Part shown: in pieces, positions 43,840 through 52,222 of the stretch
How the letters are laid out: each line of letters starts with the position of its first letter
How positions within the stretch are numbered: the stretch's first letter is position 1
Assembly: GCA_963724665.1 (NCBI GenBank)
Contig: CAVRVH010000012.1
Span: 372,001 to 436,000 of the forward strand
Source of the DNA: DASUPK01 sp963724665
GTDB taxonomy: Bacteria > Actinomycetota > Thermoleophilia > Solirubrobacterales > 70-9
Direction: 5' to 3'
DNA: 64,000 bases
Translations under genes and position numbers: made by a program
The notes under the pieces: model-generated
Databases searched by the model: none
Told to the model about the DNA's origin: nothing
The model's input: only the letters and a program-made list of their open reading frames with translations

Positions 43840-43912
43840 GGGGCCATAGCTCAGTTGGGAGAGCGCTTCGCTTGCACCGAAGAGGTCGCCGGTTCGAATC
43901 CGGCTGGCTCCA
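43840..43912 (+). tRNA. tRNA-Ala (anticodon UGC)
   Basis: A 73-nt cloverleaf: acceptor GGGGCCA/TGGCTCC, D-loop AGTTGGGA, anticodon stem CTTCG/CGAAG with loop CTTGCAC (anticodon TGC), T-arm CCGG-TTCGAAT-CCGG. CCA is not encoded. The stop codon of the opposing endonuclease gene lies inside it (43851-43853). Confidence 0.95.
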
Positions 43913-44345
43913 TCGAAGGTCTGTGGATTTCTGGATCCAGGTAGTCATTTGCGTACCGGATCCCACTGCGTTGGCAATTCAGAGGCTGAGTCAGCCGGAG
44001 ACGGATGCTCGCGTGCCCCGATCCCAGCTCCTCTGCCGGCACGTAGTAGCAACGGTCGGTGTTCTTGTCGTAGACGGCGATCCAATCGATGGTGGCCGCC
44101 GTGTAGTACTTCGTCCGCTTCACCTTGCCATTCGTCAAGGAATGGGATCTAGTCCGAACGATCAGGAAGTTGCCATTCGACTCGGTGTACTTGACCTGAA
44201 CCCGCTCGAGCTTGTCGTCTCCGCAGAAGATTAGGTCGAAGTCGTGGTCCTCACCGTACGGAATGGCGATCCGGTAGCCGCGCTCCAACAGATCGGTTGC
44301 GACCTTCAGCTCGGCCAAGTCTCCCTTTGCCTTCAGTGGTGCCAT
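43851..44345 (-). CDS. PD-(D/E)XK endonuclease of the group I intron-associated type
   Basis: A 164-residue protein. Residues 1-140 match the small PD-(D/E)XK homing-type nuclease family: KGDLAELKVATDLLERGYRIAIP, then HDFDLIF with the metal-binding Asp and VQVKYTES with the Q-x-K form of the catalytic motif, and a C-terminal SGIRYANDYL. The last 20 or so residues are simply the antisense of tRNA-Ala(UGC), so the natural C-terminus was lost or extended at insertion. G+C of one sampled line (44101-44160) is 52 percent against about 68 percent nearby, a sign of transfer. No intron is seen; it looks free-standing. Confidence 0.78.
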   Translation of the reverse strand: MAPLKAKGDLAELKVATDLLERGYRIAIPYGEDHDFDLIFCGDDKLERVQVKYTESNGNFLIVRTRSHSLTNGKVKRTKYYTAATIDWIAVYDKNTDRCYYVPAEELGSGHASIRLRLTQPLNCQRSGIRYANDYLDPEIHRPSMEPAGFEPATSSVQAKRSPN

Positions 44346-44446
44346 CCGCAGGTCCTGAAGGAACCCTGCAGCAGGGCGTGTGCCATGGGTAGCTCAAATG
44401 TGGCGACTGTGAGTCGAGCCCCGCGTGGAATCGATTCGAACTGGAG

Positions 44447-45187
44447 CTACTTCTTCTTCGGCTTCCCACGAAGCTTCAGATCGACCACGGCCTGATCCGC
44501 GAGCGCGGTCCCCGGGGCCGCGCCCTGCGATTTGACGAACTTGGCCTTGCCTTTCTTGGGCCTGGTCACCTCGCCGACCCTGCACCCTCCATTGAGCAGC
44601 GCCTTCTTCGCGGCGCCGAGCTTCATGCCCTTCAGCTTGGGGACGAGGCAGTACTCCACGGTGGCGTTGTAGGCGAGCTCCGAGTTGTCATAGGTGTTGT
44701 CCGGTGGCCGTGAGGATCCGTAGTAGAACGGGAGAGCCCACTCGCTGATCGTTGCGCCGGGAGCGGGGGTCGCCTCCTTGACCGTCGCGCCCCCGGGATC
44801 AATGCCGATCAGATCACCGGCCTTGACCACCAGTCCCGACGGGAAGGTCTGCAGCCCGGCGCTATTGGTGTGCACGCCGGACGAGCCCAAACCAGGCGTA
44901 TAGGCGCCGCCCGTCGCAGGCTTGACGACAAACAACGACAGATTCCCAGTCGATCCCAAGATCACTCTCCAGTTGATGATCGTCCCGGGCACCGGCGAGG
45001 CAGCCGTTGCACCGGGCTCCGGAAGTGCCGTGTTCACCTTCAAGGAGGTGGTGGCGATCGCTCCGGTGAAGTTTGCGGTTAGCGGACTCCCTACGGTCAC
45101 GGTCGCCGCCTCGGCCCCGGTTGACGCACACGTGCCGAGTGTGACGACCGCCGCCACGCACCCGATCCCGAGCCGGAACCGGCCCAT
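44447..45187 (-). CDS. Secreted protein with C-terminal PASTA-like domain
   Basis: A 246-residue exported protein. Signal peptide about 1-27 (MGRFRLGIGCVAAVVTLGTCAS ... AEA), a beta-rich Thr/Ser/Gly/Pro-rich central domain (about 30-180), then a single PASTA-like repeat (about 183-243) with VPKLKGMKLGAAKKALLNGGCRVGEV. It ends in basic KKK. PASTA suggests binding to peptidoglycan or another surface ligand; the central domain is not recognised. The start overlaps the upstream stop by one base (TGATG). Confidence 0.7.
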   Translation of the reverse strand: MGRFRLGIGCVAAVVTLGTCASTGAEAATVTVGSPLTANFTGAIATTSLKVNTALPEPGATAASPVPGTIINWRVILGSTGNLSLFVVKPATGGAYTPGLGSSGVHTNSAGLQTFPSGLVVKAGDLIGIDPGGATVKEATPAPGATISEWALPFYYGSSRPPDNTYDNSELAYNATVEYCLVPKLKGMKLGAAKKALLNGGCRVGEVTRPKKGKAKFVKSQGAAPGTALADQAVVDLKLRGKPKKK

Positions 45188-45705
45188 CAGCGTCCCGGCG
45201 CGCCCTTCGGTCCCGCGGCCGGTGGCCAGCTCCCACCGCCGTCGGAGAAGTCCTCGAGGACCTTCCGCTCGATCTTCTCCAACTCGATGTCGAGCTGACG
45301 GTCGGCCAGCATGCCGCGGAGTGCCCCGGTGATCGTCCTGGCCCACATCCGGCGCGCCACCGCTACGTCCGTGTGGCCGGCCGCGTCGTGCTCGTACTCG
45401 GTCCACTCGACGCAGACCTTACGTTCGCCCGGAGCGTCGTCGGGCAGCGGAGCCCCATCGCCGTAGAGCACGATGCGAGCAGCCCAGCCGTCCGGGCAGA
45501 GCTCCTGCATCTCCCTGCGCGCTTGGCTCTCCCGAAGCACCATCTTCTCCCGGCGCCTCTTGTACCTGGTGAGCAGCAACACGGTCGCGGTCAGCAGGAC
45601 GCAGGCCAGCACCGTCGCGGCGATTATCTCGACCGACACCCCGAGGCCTCCGCCCCTCTCCTGCGGACCGGTCTGCATGGCCAGGGTGTGAAACACGCCA
45701 AGCAT
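45187..45705 (-). CDS. Single-pass membrane protein, hypothetical
   Basis: A 172-residue protein not recognised. One N-terminal membrane helix (about 24-46) is followed by a basic patch (RYKRRREKM) and a soluble cytoplasmic alpha/beta region rich in charged residues (ELCPDGWAARIVLYGDG, VCVEWTEYEHD, and a C-terminal helix IELEKIERKVLEDF). It is translationally coupled to the PASTA-like secreted protein downstream, so the two probably act together at the envelope. GTG 45708 is an alternative start. Confidence 0.6.
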   Translation of the reverse strand: MLGVFHTLAMQTGPQERGGGLGVSVEIIAATVLACVLLTATVLLLTRYKRRREKMVLRESQARREMQELCPDGWAARIVLYGDGAPLPDDAPGERKVCVEWTEYEHDAAGHTDVAVARRMWARTITGALRGMLADRQLDIELEKIERKVLEDFSDGGGSWPPAAGPKGAPGR

Positions 45706-45754
45706 CACTGCAATTCATATACCTCCGCGGCTCAATTGCAAGGGCTTTGCGGAT

Positions 45755-46630
45755 TCAGGAGAACGTGCACGTGCTGACCAGCACGAGCAGCAGCGCGACC
45801 GGGCATCCGACCAGGCTGATCAGCGCCGCGATCCACCTCCGCAGGATCAGCGCTCCGATGCCGGCGGCCATTCCGGCGATCGCCGCGATCGCGGTCACCG
45901 CATCGATCGGATCGGTCCAGTGGGGCGGCCCGCCTCCTCCGCTGCAACCGGGCTGGGCGAGCACGAAGACGATCGCGAGCGCACAGGTCAGGGCGGTGAA
46001 GCCCAGCGCCGCATCGGCCAGCCAGCGCGCCAGCTCCTCCATCCGCGACCGCTTGGCCTGACCGGCCGTCCCGAGGTGGATCGCGAGCTTGCCGACCTGG
46101 AACACGCGCTCCCTGAGCTCGTCGCTCTGATTCCGCACCGCCCAGCCCTCGGTGCGCCCGATCAGCGTCCCGACGGCCGCTGCCACCAGCAGGACGACGG
46201 GCAGCGTCAACATGGGCGCCGCCGAAGGCGCGACCTCGTTTCCGTCGGTCGTCACCAGCACGACGACCACGCCGATGCCGAGCCAGACACCGATAACCCC
46301 CAGGTTCGTGAAGATCCGGAGCCACTCGGTCCGCGGGTTGGTGCGCATGCTCCAGGCCGTCGCCACGGCCGCGATCGCGAGGATCGAGAACGCGTACAGC
46401 CAGGCGCGGGAGTCGAATTCGCGTTGCAACGGATCGGCGGCCCGCTCCCGCGCCACACCCTCGCTGAGCTGTGCGTTGAAGCAACTCGCCTGGTCGGGCA
46501 GGCAATCCCGGGAGGGGAAATCGGGCACCCGGGACTCGGTGTGCGCGAGGTCGATAGCGGCGACGATCAGGATCAGGGCACACGCCGCCAGGCACACCGC
46601 GACCGGCTTGCTTGGCGAGTGCCAGCGCAC
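45755..46630 (-). CDS. Polytopic membrane protein, hypothetical
   Basis: A 291-residue protein with about seven hydrophobic segments: one at the N-terminus, an extracytoplasmic Cys-containing loop (DCLPDQASCFN), a hairpin around 75-125, two more around 140-160, and a C-terminal set around 205-290 that includes a QPGCSGGGG loop. No catalytic motif is apparent and I do not recognise the family. It sits 6 nt before the D,D-carboxypeptidase gene in reading order on the same strand. Start GTG 46630. Confidence 0.6.
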   Translation of the reverse strand: MRWHSPSKPVAVCLAACALILIVAAIDLAHTESRVPDFPSRDCLPDQASCFNAQLSEGVARERAADPLQREFDSRAWLYAFSILAIAAVATAWSMRTNPRTEWLRIFTNLGVIGVWLGIGVVVVLVTTDGNEVAPSAAPMLTLPVVLLVAAAVGTLIGRTEGWAVRNQSDELRERVFQVGKLAIHLGTAGQAKRSRMEELARWLADAALGFTALTCALAIVFVLAQPGCSGGGGPPHWTDPIDAVTAIAAIAGMAAGIGALILRRWIAALISLVGCPVALLLVLVSTCTFS

Positions 46631-46636
46631 CTTCGC

Positions 46637-47713
46637 CTAGCCGTCCGGTGGCGCCTTCGACTTGGATGGAGGCGGGGCCGGTGCGACCACGCCCTCCTCT
46701 TCGAAGCCTGCCCTGAGCAGGGCGGGGACCTGGGTGATCGGGTCCGGTGAGTGGATCAGCACCACGCCGAGCTGGTGCCCGCCGATCCGTGCTGTGGTCA
46801 CGTAACACCGGCCGGCAGGATCCGTGAACCCGGTCTTCAGCCCTGTGACCTGCGCTTGGGGCAGTCCGGCGAGCCCCCGCTGCAGGAAGTAATGGTTGTT
46901 CGAGAGATACAGGTGCTTGCCCTTGATCGGGAAGCGCGGCTTGGCGTAACGCGTCTGCGCGATCTGAGCGATGCGCGGATTCGCCAGGTCGGCCCGGGCG
47001 AGCTCGGCAAGGTCGTCCGGGCAGGAGTAGTTGTTGCGGTCGCGCAGCCCGTTCGGCGTGGAGTAGTGAGTGCAGTCGAGCCCCATGCCATTCGCCTGGC
47101 GGTTCATCTCCTTGACGAACCGCGTGACCGTCCCGCCGTCGTGCTCGGCCAGCGCCACCGCCGCGTCGTTCGCCGAGATCATGATCAGGGCCTGGAGCAG
47201 CGGCTCGAGCGGCACCCTTTTCCCGCGCGGCAACAGCCCGGTCGCCGAGCCAGGGGTCTGCGACGCCTTCCGGCTGATCATCACGTGCTCCCCAGGCCGG
47301 TTGTCGTTCGCCACGATCAGCGCGGTCATCATCTTCGTCAGGCTGGCGATGGGGTGCTCCAAGCGCGGGTTCCGCTGCCAGAGAACGGCGCCGCTCTTCA
47401 CGTCGAAGAGGATCCCCGCAACCGGCGGATGCTTGAACCGGTAGTGGATGGGAAGCGGCCCCGTGACCGGCAGCAGGGCGAAGTGGGAGATCGCGAGCGT
47501 CCTGCTGATTCCGGGCGGCACGGTCACCGTCGGCCGCCCTCGGCCCGGGCGGGTCCCCCCGGCGTCGGCGTTGGGGCTCGTGATCGAGCGGCTAACGCCA
47601 GCGGAGGTCGATCCTGTCTCACCGGCTCGCTCCGGCCAGATCGCAACGGCGGCCACGGCCGTGGCGCCGAAGAGGAGCAGCAAGCCGGCGATGACGGCGA
47701 TCCGCTTAGTCAT
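46637..47713 (-). CDS. dacC: D-alanyl-D-alanine carboxypeptidase (peptidase S11)
   Basis: A 358-residue low-molecular-weight PBP that trims the terminal D-Ala of stem peptides. N-terminal signal or anchor (about 5-26), a Thr/Pro-rich spacer, and the peptidase domain with SLTK (nucleophile Ser and Lys), SAND and KTG motifs, all intact; THYSTPNGL is also typical of the family. There is no clear C-terminal amphipathic anchor; the tail is Pro/Lys-rich. It overlaps the small membrane protein gene upstream by 8 nt. Confidence 0.92.
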   Translation of the reverse strand: MTKRIAVIAGLLLLFGATAVAAVAIWPERAGETGSTSAGVSRSITSPNADAGGTRPGRGRPTVTVPPGISRTLAISHFALLPVTGPLPIHYRFKHPPVAGILFDVKSGAVLWQRNPRLEHPIASLTKMMTALIVANDNRPGEHVMISRKASQTPGSATGLLPRGKRVPLEPLLQALIMISANDAAVALAEHDGGTVTRFVKEMNRQANGMGLDCTHYSTPNGLRDRNNYSCPDDLAELARADLANPRIAQIAQTRYAKPRFPIKGKHLYLSNNHYFLQRGLAGLPQAQVTGLKTGFTDPAGRCYVTTARIGGHQLGVVLIHSPDPITQVPALLRAGFEEEGVVAPAPPPSKSKAPPDG

Positions 47714-47921
47714 CGGGTGGATTTCGCAGTGCGCCGATCAGCCCGGCGGCGATCATCACGACGATCAGGAGGGAGACCGCGTAGAGCCCGATCGCCCCGA
47801 TGTCGCCATAGGTCCGCAGACGGAGCCCGGTGTCGACGATCACATAGATCGTCACGGCGGCAAAGAACCCGCAGAAAATCAGGCCGATCAGCAGCAGCGC
47901 GTTCCGGAGATCAGGGTCCAA
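47706..47921 (-). CDS. Small two-helix membrane protein
   Basis: A 71-residue protein with two membrane helices (about 8-29 and 43-64), beginning MDPDLRNALLLIGLIFCGFFA. Unknown function. It starts on TTG 47921, 6 nt after the rhomboid stop, and overlaps the carboxypeptidase gene by 8 nt, so it lies inside an operon of envelope proteins. Confidence 0.6.
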   Translation of the reverse strand: MDPDLRNALLLIGLIFCGFFAAVTIYVIVDTGLRLRTYGDIGAIGLYAVSLLIVVMIAAGLIGALRNPPDD

Positions 47922-47927
47922 GATCGC

Positions 47928-48800
47928 TCAGTAGACGGGTAAGCGCGGTTCGGGTCGTCGTCTTCGCATCACCGAGAGCATCGCCCCCGCCACGGCCAGG
48001 CCGAAGACGAATCCGCCCACGTGCGCGAAGTAGGCGACCCCCTGATCGCCTCCCGAGCCGACCGCGACCTGCCCCAGGGCGGGGACGAACTGAAGGATGA
48101 ACCAGAGCGCCAGCAGGATCAACGCCGGTATCTCCACCACGGTGACGAAGAAGATGATGAAGATCAGGGTCAGAACCCTCGCCCGCGGGAAGAGCAGCGC
48201 ATAGGCCCCGAGGACCCCCGCGATCGCACCGCTGGCGCCGATCGTCGGTGCCGTTGATCCCGGATCGATCAGCGCCTGCGTGTAGACCGCGATCAGGCCG
48301 GCCATCACGTAGAAGAGCAGGAATTTCAGGCGTCCCATCTTGTCCTCGATGTTGTTGCCGAAGACCCAGAGGAAGAGCATGTTGCCGATGATGTGCAACC
48401 AGCCGCCGTGCATGAACATCGAGGTGAAGAGGGTCTCGTACCACGGCTTCTGGTCGATCTGGAACGGGCCCAGATCGGCGCTCGGATTCGCCTGACTGCG
48501 CGCGACGGCCTCGGCGTAGTCCTTGGTGCCCGGGCAGACGACCCCGGCCTCGAACTGTCCGGGCGCGAACTCGCCCACCGCGCCGATGTCGCACTTGCCT
48601 ACGCTCGTGTGGGTGATCCGATACGGAATGGCCCCGTACTCGAGGGAGCTCTGGTCGATATGTCCGAACCCGGCCTCGCTCAGCCTTTGGTTCTCGGGGA
48701 AGTTGAGCTGCCAGATGAAGACCAGGACGCAGGCCACGATCAGGCCGACCGTCACGATCGGGAACCGCGTGGTCGGGTTGTTGTCCTTCAGCGGCAGCAC
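47928..48800 (-). CDS. Rhomboid family intramembrane serine protease
   Basis: A 290-residue rhomboid. Six or seven membrane segments; FMHGGWLHIIGNMLFLWVFG is the loop-1/TM2 signature, GASGAIAGVLGAY holds the nucleophile Ser, and HVGGFVFGL the catalytic His, so the Ser-His dyad is complete. A loop of about 90 residues between the first helix and the HGG motif contains two cysteines and is probably extracytoplasmic. Substrates may be membrane proteins of the surrounding envelope operon (inference). Start GTG 48800. Confidence 0.93.
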   Translation of the reverse strand: MLPLKDNNPTTRFPIVTVGLIVACVLVFIWQLNFPENQRLSEAGFGHIDQSSLEYGAIPYRITHTSVGKCDIGAVGEFAPGQFEAGVVCPGTKDYAEAVARSQANPSADLGPFQIDQKPWYETLFTSMFMHGGWLHIIGNMLFLWVFGNNIEDKMGRLKFLLFYVMAGLIAVYTQALIDPGSTAPTIGASGAIAGVLGAYALLFPRARVLTLIFIIFFVTVVEIPALILLALWFILQFVPALGQVAVGSGGDQGVAYFAHVGGFVFGLAVAGAMLSVMRRRRPEPRLPVY

Positions 48801-48835
48801 AGCGGCCGTCGAAGCCTACGTGCAGGGTCGAACGC

Positions 48836-50035
48836 CTAGTCGCGCTTCGACGGAGGTGGGATCTCGTTGCGGACGGCGGGCAGCTTCGCCGACTTCGGCG
48901 GCGGCAGCACCCGCGCACCCGGCGCCTTTGCGGGAACGGCTCCCCCACCGCTCACCCAGCGAACCGGAAGCGGGTTGTTCTCCAGCAGCGGTCCCCAGGT
49001 CGGCACGTCGAGGTTCCCGGTCTGGGGCAGTCCGTGGTCGCTCTGGAAGGCGTACACCGCCGCCTGGGTCGAGGCCTGGAAGTAGCCGTTGATCGGAACT
49101 GTGTAGCCGCCGCCCGCGAGCAGCTGCTGCGCCCACGCCACGAAGTCGCCCTTGGAACCGATATGGAGGAACGGATAACTCGGGTACGGCCCGGTCGATG
49201 CCGGCGAGACGGGCTGCCCGACCGCCTTCCACTGCCGCTTGCCCGCCGACTGCCAGGACCACCAGCTGACGCCGTCGAAGCCGTGGGACATCGCCAGAGC
49301 GCGGAAGCGCTTGATCTGCCCGGCCTTCGGATGGTTGTACACCTGCCCGAGCGGATCGATCGGCCGCTGGTAGATCCGGTTCCACACCCAGGTGTGGATG
49401 TAGCCGGTGTCGACCGTCGTGCCGATGTCCTTCCAGTAGAGCTGCGGAATGTTGTACTGAGCCCCTCCTGGCCCGAGGAAGACCGAGAAGGGCAGAGCCG
49501 GGTGGTAGTCGACGTACGGGAAGCTGGCGAGGCCCAGCGGATAGTCAGGCCCGATCAGCGAGCGCAGGCTGGAGATGAAGTAGGAGGCCTGCGGATACTT
49601 GCCCTCGTATTGGCCCTCGACGTCGAGCACCAGGCAGTCGGCGCCATTGGCCACCGCGGCCGCACCCACCTTCGCCTCCTTGCCGGGGTTGTCCCCGTAG
49701 ATGAACTGCCAGGCGCAGACGTCCAATCCGCGCGCGTGCAGCCCGTTGACCACCGCCGGTGAGAACTGGCTCCAGTACTGCGTGCCGTCACCTGACTTGA
49801 TCAGCACGGTGTCGATGTCGTGAGCGTGCGCCTTCTTGGCGATCTGCCCGAGCTTGCCGTGCGAGGAATGGCTCAGATACCAGATCCACATCCCGTTCCC
49901 GGCCAGAGGGCTCTTCTTGGCCGTGGTGTCGGTCGTCTGCGACGAGGCACCACCGGTGAGCGGGCCCGCCACGAGGGCGACCAGGGCGGCGCCGGCAATC
50001 AGCGCAAGCGTTTTTGTGCGTAGGCGGGCACGCAT
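48836..50035 (-). CDS. Secreted TIM-barrel-like protein with peptidoglycan-binding domain
   Basis: A 399-residue exported protein. Signal peptide about 1-31; a predicted glycoside-hydrolase-like TIM barrel (about 45-275) with GNGMWIWYLSHSSHGKL, DTVLIKSGDGTQYW, CLVLDVEGQYEG and GVSWWSWQ, where DVEG resembles the catalytic strand of GH25-like folds; and a PG_binding_1 domain (about 290-350) with GDFVAWAQQLLAGGGY and STQAAVYAFQSDHGLPQTG. The tail is Pro/Lys-rich. A wall hydrolase is inferred. ATG 50035 is preferred over the longer open frame. Confidence 0.8.
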   Translation of the reverse strand: MRARLRTKTLALIAGAALVALVAGPLTGGASSQTTDTTAKKSPLAGNGMWIWYLSHSSHGKLGQIAKKAHAHDIDTVLIKSGDGTQYWSQFSPAVVNGLHARGLDVCAWQFIYGDNPGKEAKVGAAAVANGADCLVLDVEGQYEGKYPQASYFISSLRSLIGPDYPLGLASFPYVDYHPALPFSVFLGPGGAQYNIPQLYWKDIGTTVDTGYIHTWVWNRIYQRPIDPLGQVYNHPKAGQIKRFRALAMSHGFDGVSWWSWQSAGKRQWKAVGQPVSPASTGPYPSYPFLHIGSKGDFVAWAQQLLAGGGYTVPINGYFQASTQAAVYAFQSDHGLPQTGNLDVPTWGPLLENNPLPVRWVSGGGAVPAKAPGARVLPPPKSAKLPAVRNEIPPPSKRD

Positions 50036-50089
50036 GAATTCGAGGCTACGGACCCCCAAACACGCCCCCGCAAGGAAAGCTGCGCGGGG

Positions 50090-51073
50090 TTAAGCGGTAG
50101 CGGCGGCGGGCAGCTGCTCGTCCGCGTGGTACGAGCTGCGGACCAGCGGCCCCGACGCGACGGAGGCGAAGCCCAGCTCGTACGCCGCCTTCTCGAGCGC
50201 CGCGAACTCGTCCGGATGCCAGTAGCGGTCGACCGGCAGGTGCTTCTCGGTCGGCCGCAGGTACTGCCCGACTGTCAGCACCTGGACCCCGTGGTCGCGC
50301 AGGATCGAGAAGGCCTCGACCATCTCGTCGAACTCCTCGCCAAGCCCGACCATCAGCCCGGACTTGGTCACCACCTGGTCGCCCCCCATTTCCTTCGCCA
50401 TACGCAGCACGCGGGCAGAGCGCATGAAGTCGGACCCGCGGCGTGCCATCGGATAGAGCCGCGGCACGGTCTCGACGTTGTGGTTGAAGACATCTGGCCG
50501 CTCGGCGATCACCTTGGCGAGCGGCATCTCCTGTCCGCGGAAGTCAGGCGTCAGCACCTCGACCTTGCAGCCGGGCGCCATTCGCCGGATCGAGCGAATC
50601 ACGCCGACGAATGCGCCGGCGCCGTAGTCGGGCAGGTCGTCGCGGTCGACCGAAGTGATCACCGCGTGTCGCAGGCCCATCCGCTTCACCTGATTGGCAA
50701 CCCGCAGCGGCTCGAGCGGGTCGTGCCAGGTCGGCTTGCCAGTCTGGACGTTGCAGAAGCCGCAGCGCCGGGTGCAGACGTCGCCGAGGATCATGAAGGT
50801 GGCCGTGCCGCGCTCCCAGCACTCGCCCACATTCGGGCAATTGGCCTCCTCGCAGACCGTGTGGAGGTTGTCCTCCTCGATCGACTTCTTCAGCCGGCGA
50901 TAGGTTGGCCCGCCGGGGGCGGGGACCTTGAGCCACGGCGGCTTGCGCGAGCGGAACGGAACCTTTCCCTCGTCATCGGCCGCGCCCCCGCCCGGGTTGG
51001 CCCGGGAGCGAGTGACGTATATGCGAGGGCGCGCGTCAGGGCGACCCGTTTCATGTTTGATCGACTCCGACAT
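50090..51073 (-). CDS. lipA: Lipoyl synthase
   Basis: Radical SAM enzyme inserting two sulfurs into octanoyl groups on lipoyl domains, here those of the adjacent E2. The 327-residue protein has both [4Fe-4S] motifs: the LipA-specific CEEANCPNVGEC (CX4CX5C) and the radical SAM CTRRCGFCNV (CX3CX2C), and the C-terminal RSSYHAD with the conserved Ser. ATG 51073 is preferred, giving an N-terminal extension of about 45 polar residues. It follows lipB by 5 nt, the usual lipB-lipA order. Confidence 0.95.
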   Translation of the reverse strand: MSESIKHETGRPDARPRIYVTRSRANPGGGAADDEGKVPFRSRKPPWLKVPAPGGPTYRRLKKSIEEDNLHTVCEEANCPNVGECWERGTATFMILGDVCTRRCGFCNVQTGKPTWHDPLEPLRVANQVKRMGLRHAVITSVDRDDLPDYGAGAFVGVIRSIRRMAPGCKVEVLTPDFRGQEMPLAKVIAERPDVFNHNVETVPRLYPMARRGSDFMRSARVLRMAKEMGGDQVVTKSGLMVGLGEEFDEMVEAFSILRDHGVQVLTVGQYLRPTEKHLPVDRYWHPDEFAALEKAAYELGFASVASGPLVRSSYHADEQLPAAATA

Positions 51074-51078
51074 CGGAT

Positions 51079-51801
51079 CTACCGTACCGGGGCGGGGTCG
51101 CCGAGCAGCTCGCTCAGCGCCTCCGGCGCCGTTGGCACAGGCTCCCGGCCGTAGATCTCGCTGAAGCCATCGGTCACCACGTCCATGCAGGCGTCCATGT
51201 CCACTTGCGAGCCGAACTCGCGGCAGAGCGAGGTCATCCGCACGCCCTCGATGCCGCAGGGAACCACCCACTCGAACGGCTGCAGGTCGTTGTTGACGTT
51301 GACGGCGAACCCATGCGTGGTGACGGCGCGGCTGACATGCACGCCGATCGAGCCGATCTTCCGTCCTTCCGGCGGCCCGCCGCCGACCCAGACGCCGGTC
51401 AGGCCGTCGATCACCTCCGCGTCGACTCCGTAGGCCGCGAGCGAGCCGGTCATCAGCCGCTCCAGCCGCCGCACGTACTCGTGAACGTTGTCGCCATAGG
51501 GCTTGAGCGAGACGATCGGATAGCCCACCAGCTGCCCCGGGCCGTGGTAGGTGATGGCACCGCCGCGATCGGTCTCGCAGACATGGATGCCCTGCATCCG
51601 GTACCAGTCATCGCCCATTGCCAGCTCGCTCGGCTGCGTGCGACGCCCCTTCGTGTAGACGGGGTAGTGCTCGAGCAGGAGCAGCACGTCCGGCACCTCA
51701 TCGGCCTGGCGGGCTGCCTCGATTCGCTTCTGGAGCCGCCCGGCCTCCTCGTAGGGGACCAGGCCACACCGCACGGTCAGCACCTCATCCACGGGATCCA
51801 T
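51079..51801 (-). CDS. lipB: Octanoyl-[ACP]:protein octanoyltransferase
   Basis: Transfers octanoate from ACP to lipoyl domains. A protein of 240 residues with LLLLEHYPVYTKGRR, DRGGAITYHGPGQLVGYPI (catalytic His region), GRKIGSIGVHVSRAVTTHGFAVNVN with the catalytic Lys, and PCGIEGVRMTSL with the catalytic Cys. ATG 51801 has AAGGG upstream at good spacing; ATG 51816 is possible. It overlaps or abuts the SnoaL-like gene and precedes lipA by 5 nt. Confidence 0.95.
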   Translation of the reverse strand: MDPVDEVLTVRCGLVPYEEAGRLQKRIEAARQADEVPDVLLLLEHYPVYTKGRRTQPSELAMGDDWYRMQGIHVCETDRGGAITYHGPGQLVGYPIVSLKPYGDNVHEYVRRLERLMTGSLAAYGVDAEVIDGLTGVWVGGGPPEGRKIGSIGVHVSRAVTTHGFAVNVNNDLQPFEWVVPCGIEGVRMTSLCREFGSQVDMDACMDVVTDGFSEIYGREPVPTAPEALSELLGDPAPVR

Positions 51802-51812
51802 TGTCACACCCT

Positions 51813-52205
51813 TCATCCACCGGCAGCGGGGGCTCCGTTCTGGGCCGGCGGCCAGAACGGCCACTCCTCGAAGTGGAAGCAGAGGCCGGCCTCGTCCAGG
51901 CGGACGACCCAGAGGTCGCGGTACTCCTTCCCTTTTGGTGGTCCATATCGGACCTCGACCCGGACGACGCCGGTGTCGCCCTCGACCGCCACGACGTCGC
52001 TCGTCATCTCGAACCCCTCGTCGGGCCCGAGGCGCTCCGCATCCCACATCTCCTCGATCGCCGCCAGCCCGCTGTGTGGTGTCTCGTATGGGGCCGTTGA
52101 ATAGGTGGCGTCTTCGGCGAATAGCCCGGTCAGCGCCTCGGTGCCCGGCGTCCGCCAAGCGCGTTCGTATTCCTCGATCCAGTCGCTCAACTGCGCGCGA
52201 TCCAT
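51813..52205 (-). CDS. SnoaL/NTF2-like protein
   Basis: A 130-residue single-domain NTF2-like fold: an N-terminal helix (LSDWIEEYERAWRT), LTGLFAEDATYSTAPYETPHSGLAAIEEMW, and a C-terminal sheet ending in CFHFEEWPFWPP. These folds bind small molecules or are enzymes such as ketosteroid isomerase; no function is assigned. It sits inside the pyruvate dehydrogenase/lipoate operon between E2 and lipB. Confidence 0.8.
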   Translation of the reverse strand: MDRAQLSDWIEEYERAWRTPGTEALTGLFAEDATYSTAPYETPHSGLAAIEEMWDAERLGPDEGFEMTSDVVAVEGDTGVVRVEVRYGPPKGKEYRDLWVVRLDEAGLCFHFEEWPFWPPAQNGAPAAGG

Positions 52206-52222
52206 GCGAGCGGGGACGCTAT

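Noticed and set aside
43462..43944. Open frame on the plus strand across tRNA-Ala(UGC)
   Set aside because: It contains the translated tRNA (a common false ORF) and opposes the glutamate dehydrogenase gene.
44389..44450. GTAGCTC ... GAGCTAC inverted repeat with a TTCGAAC-like piece, resembling a tRNA
   Set aside because: Only 2 nt lie between the T-loop-like piece and the would-be acceptor arm, and no D or anticodon arms fold; not a tRNA. It could be a worn fragment at the border of the endonuclease gene.
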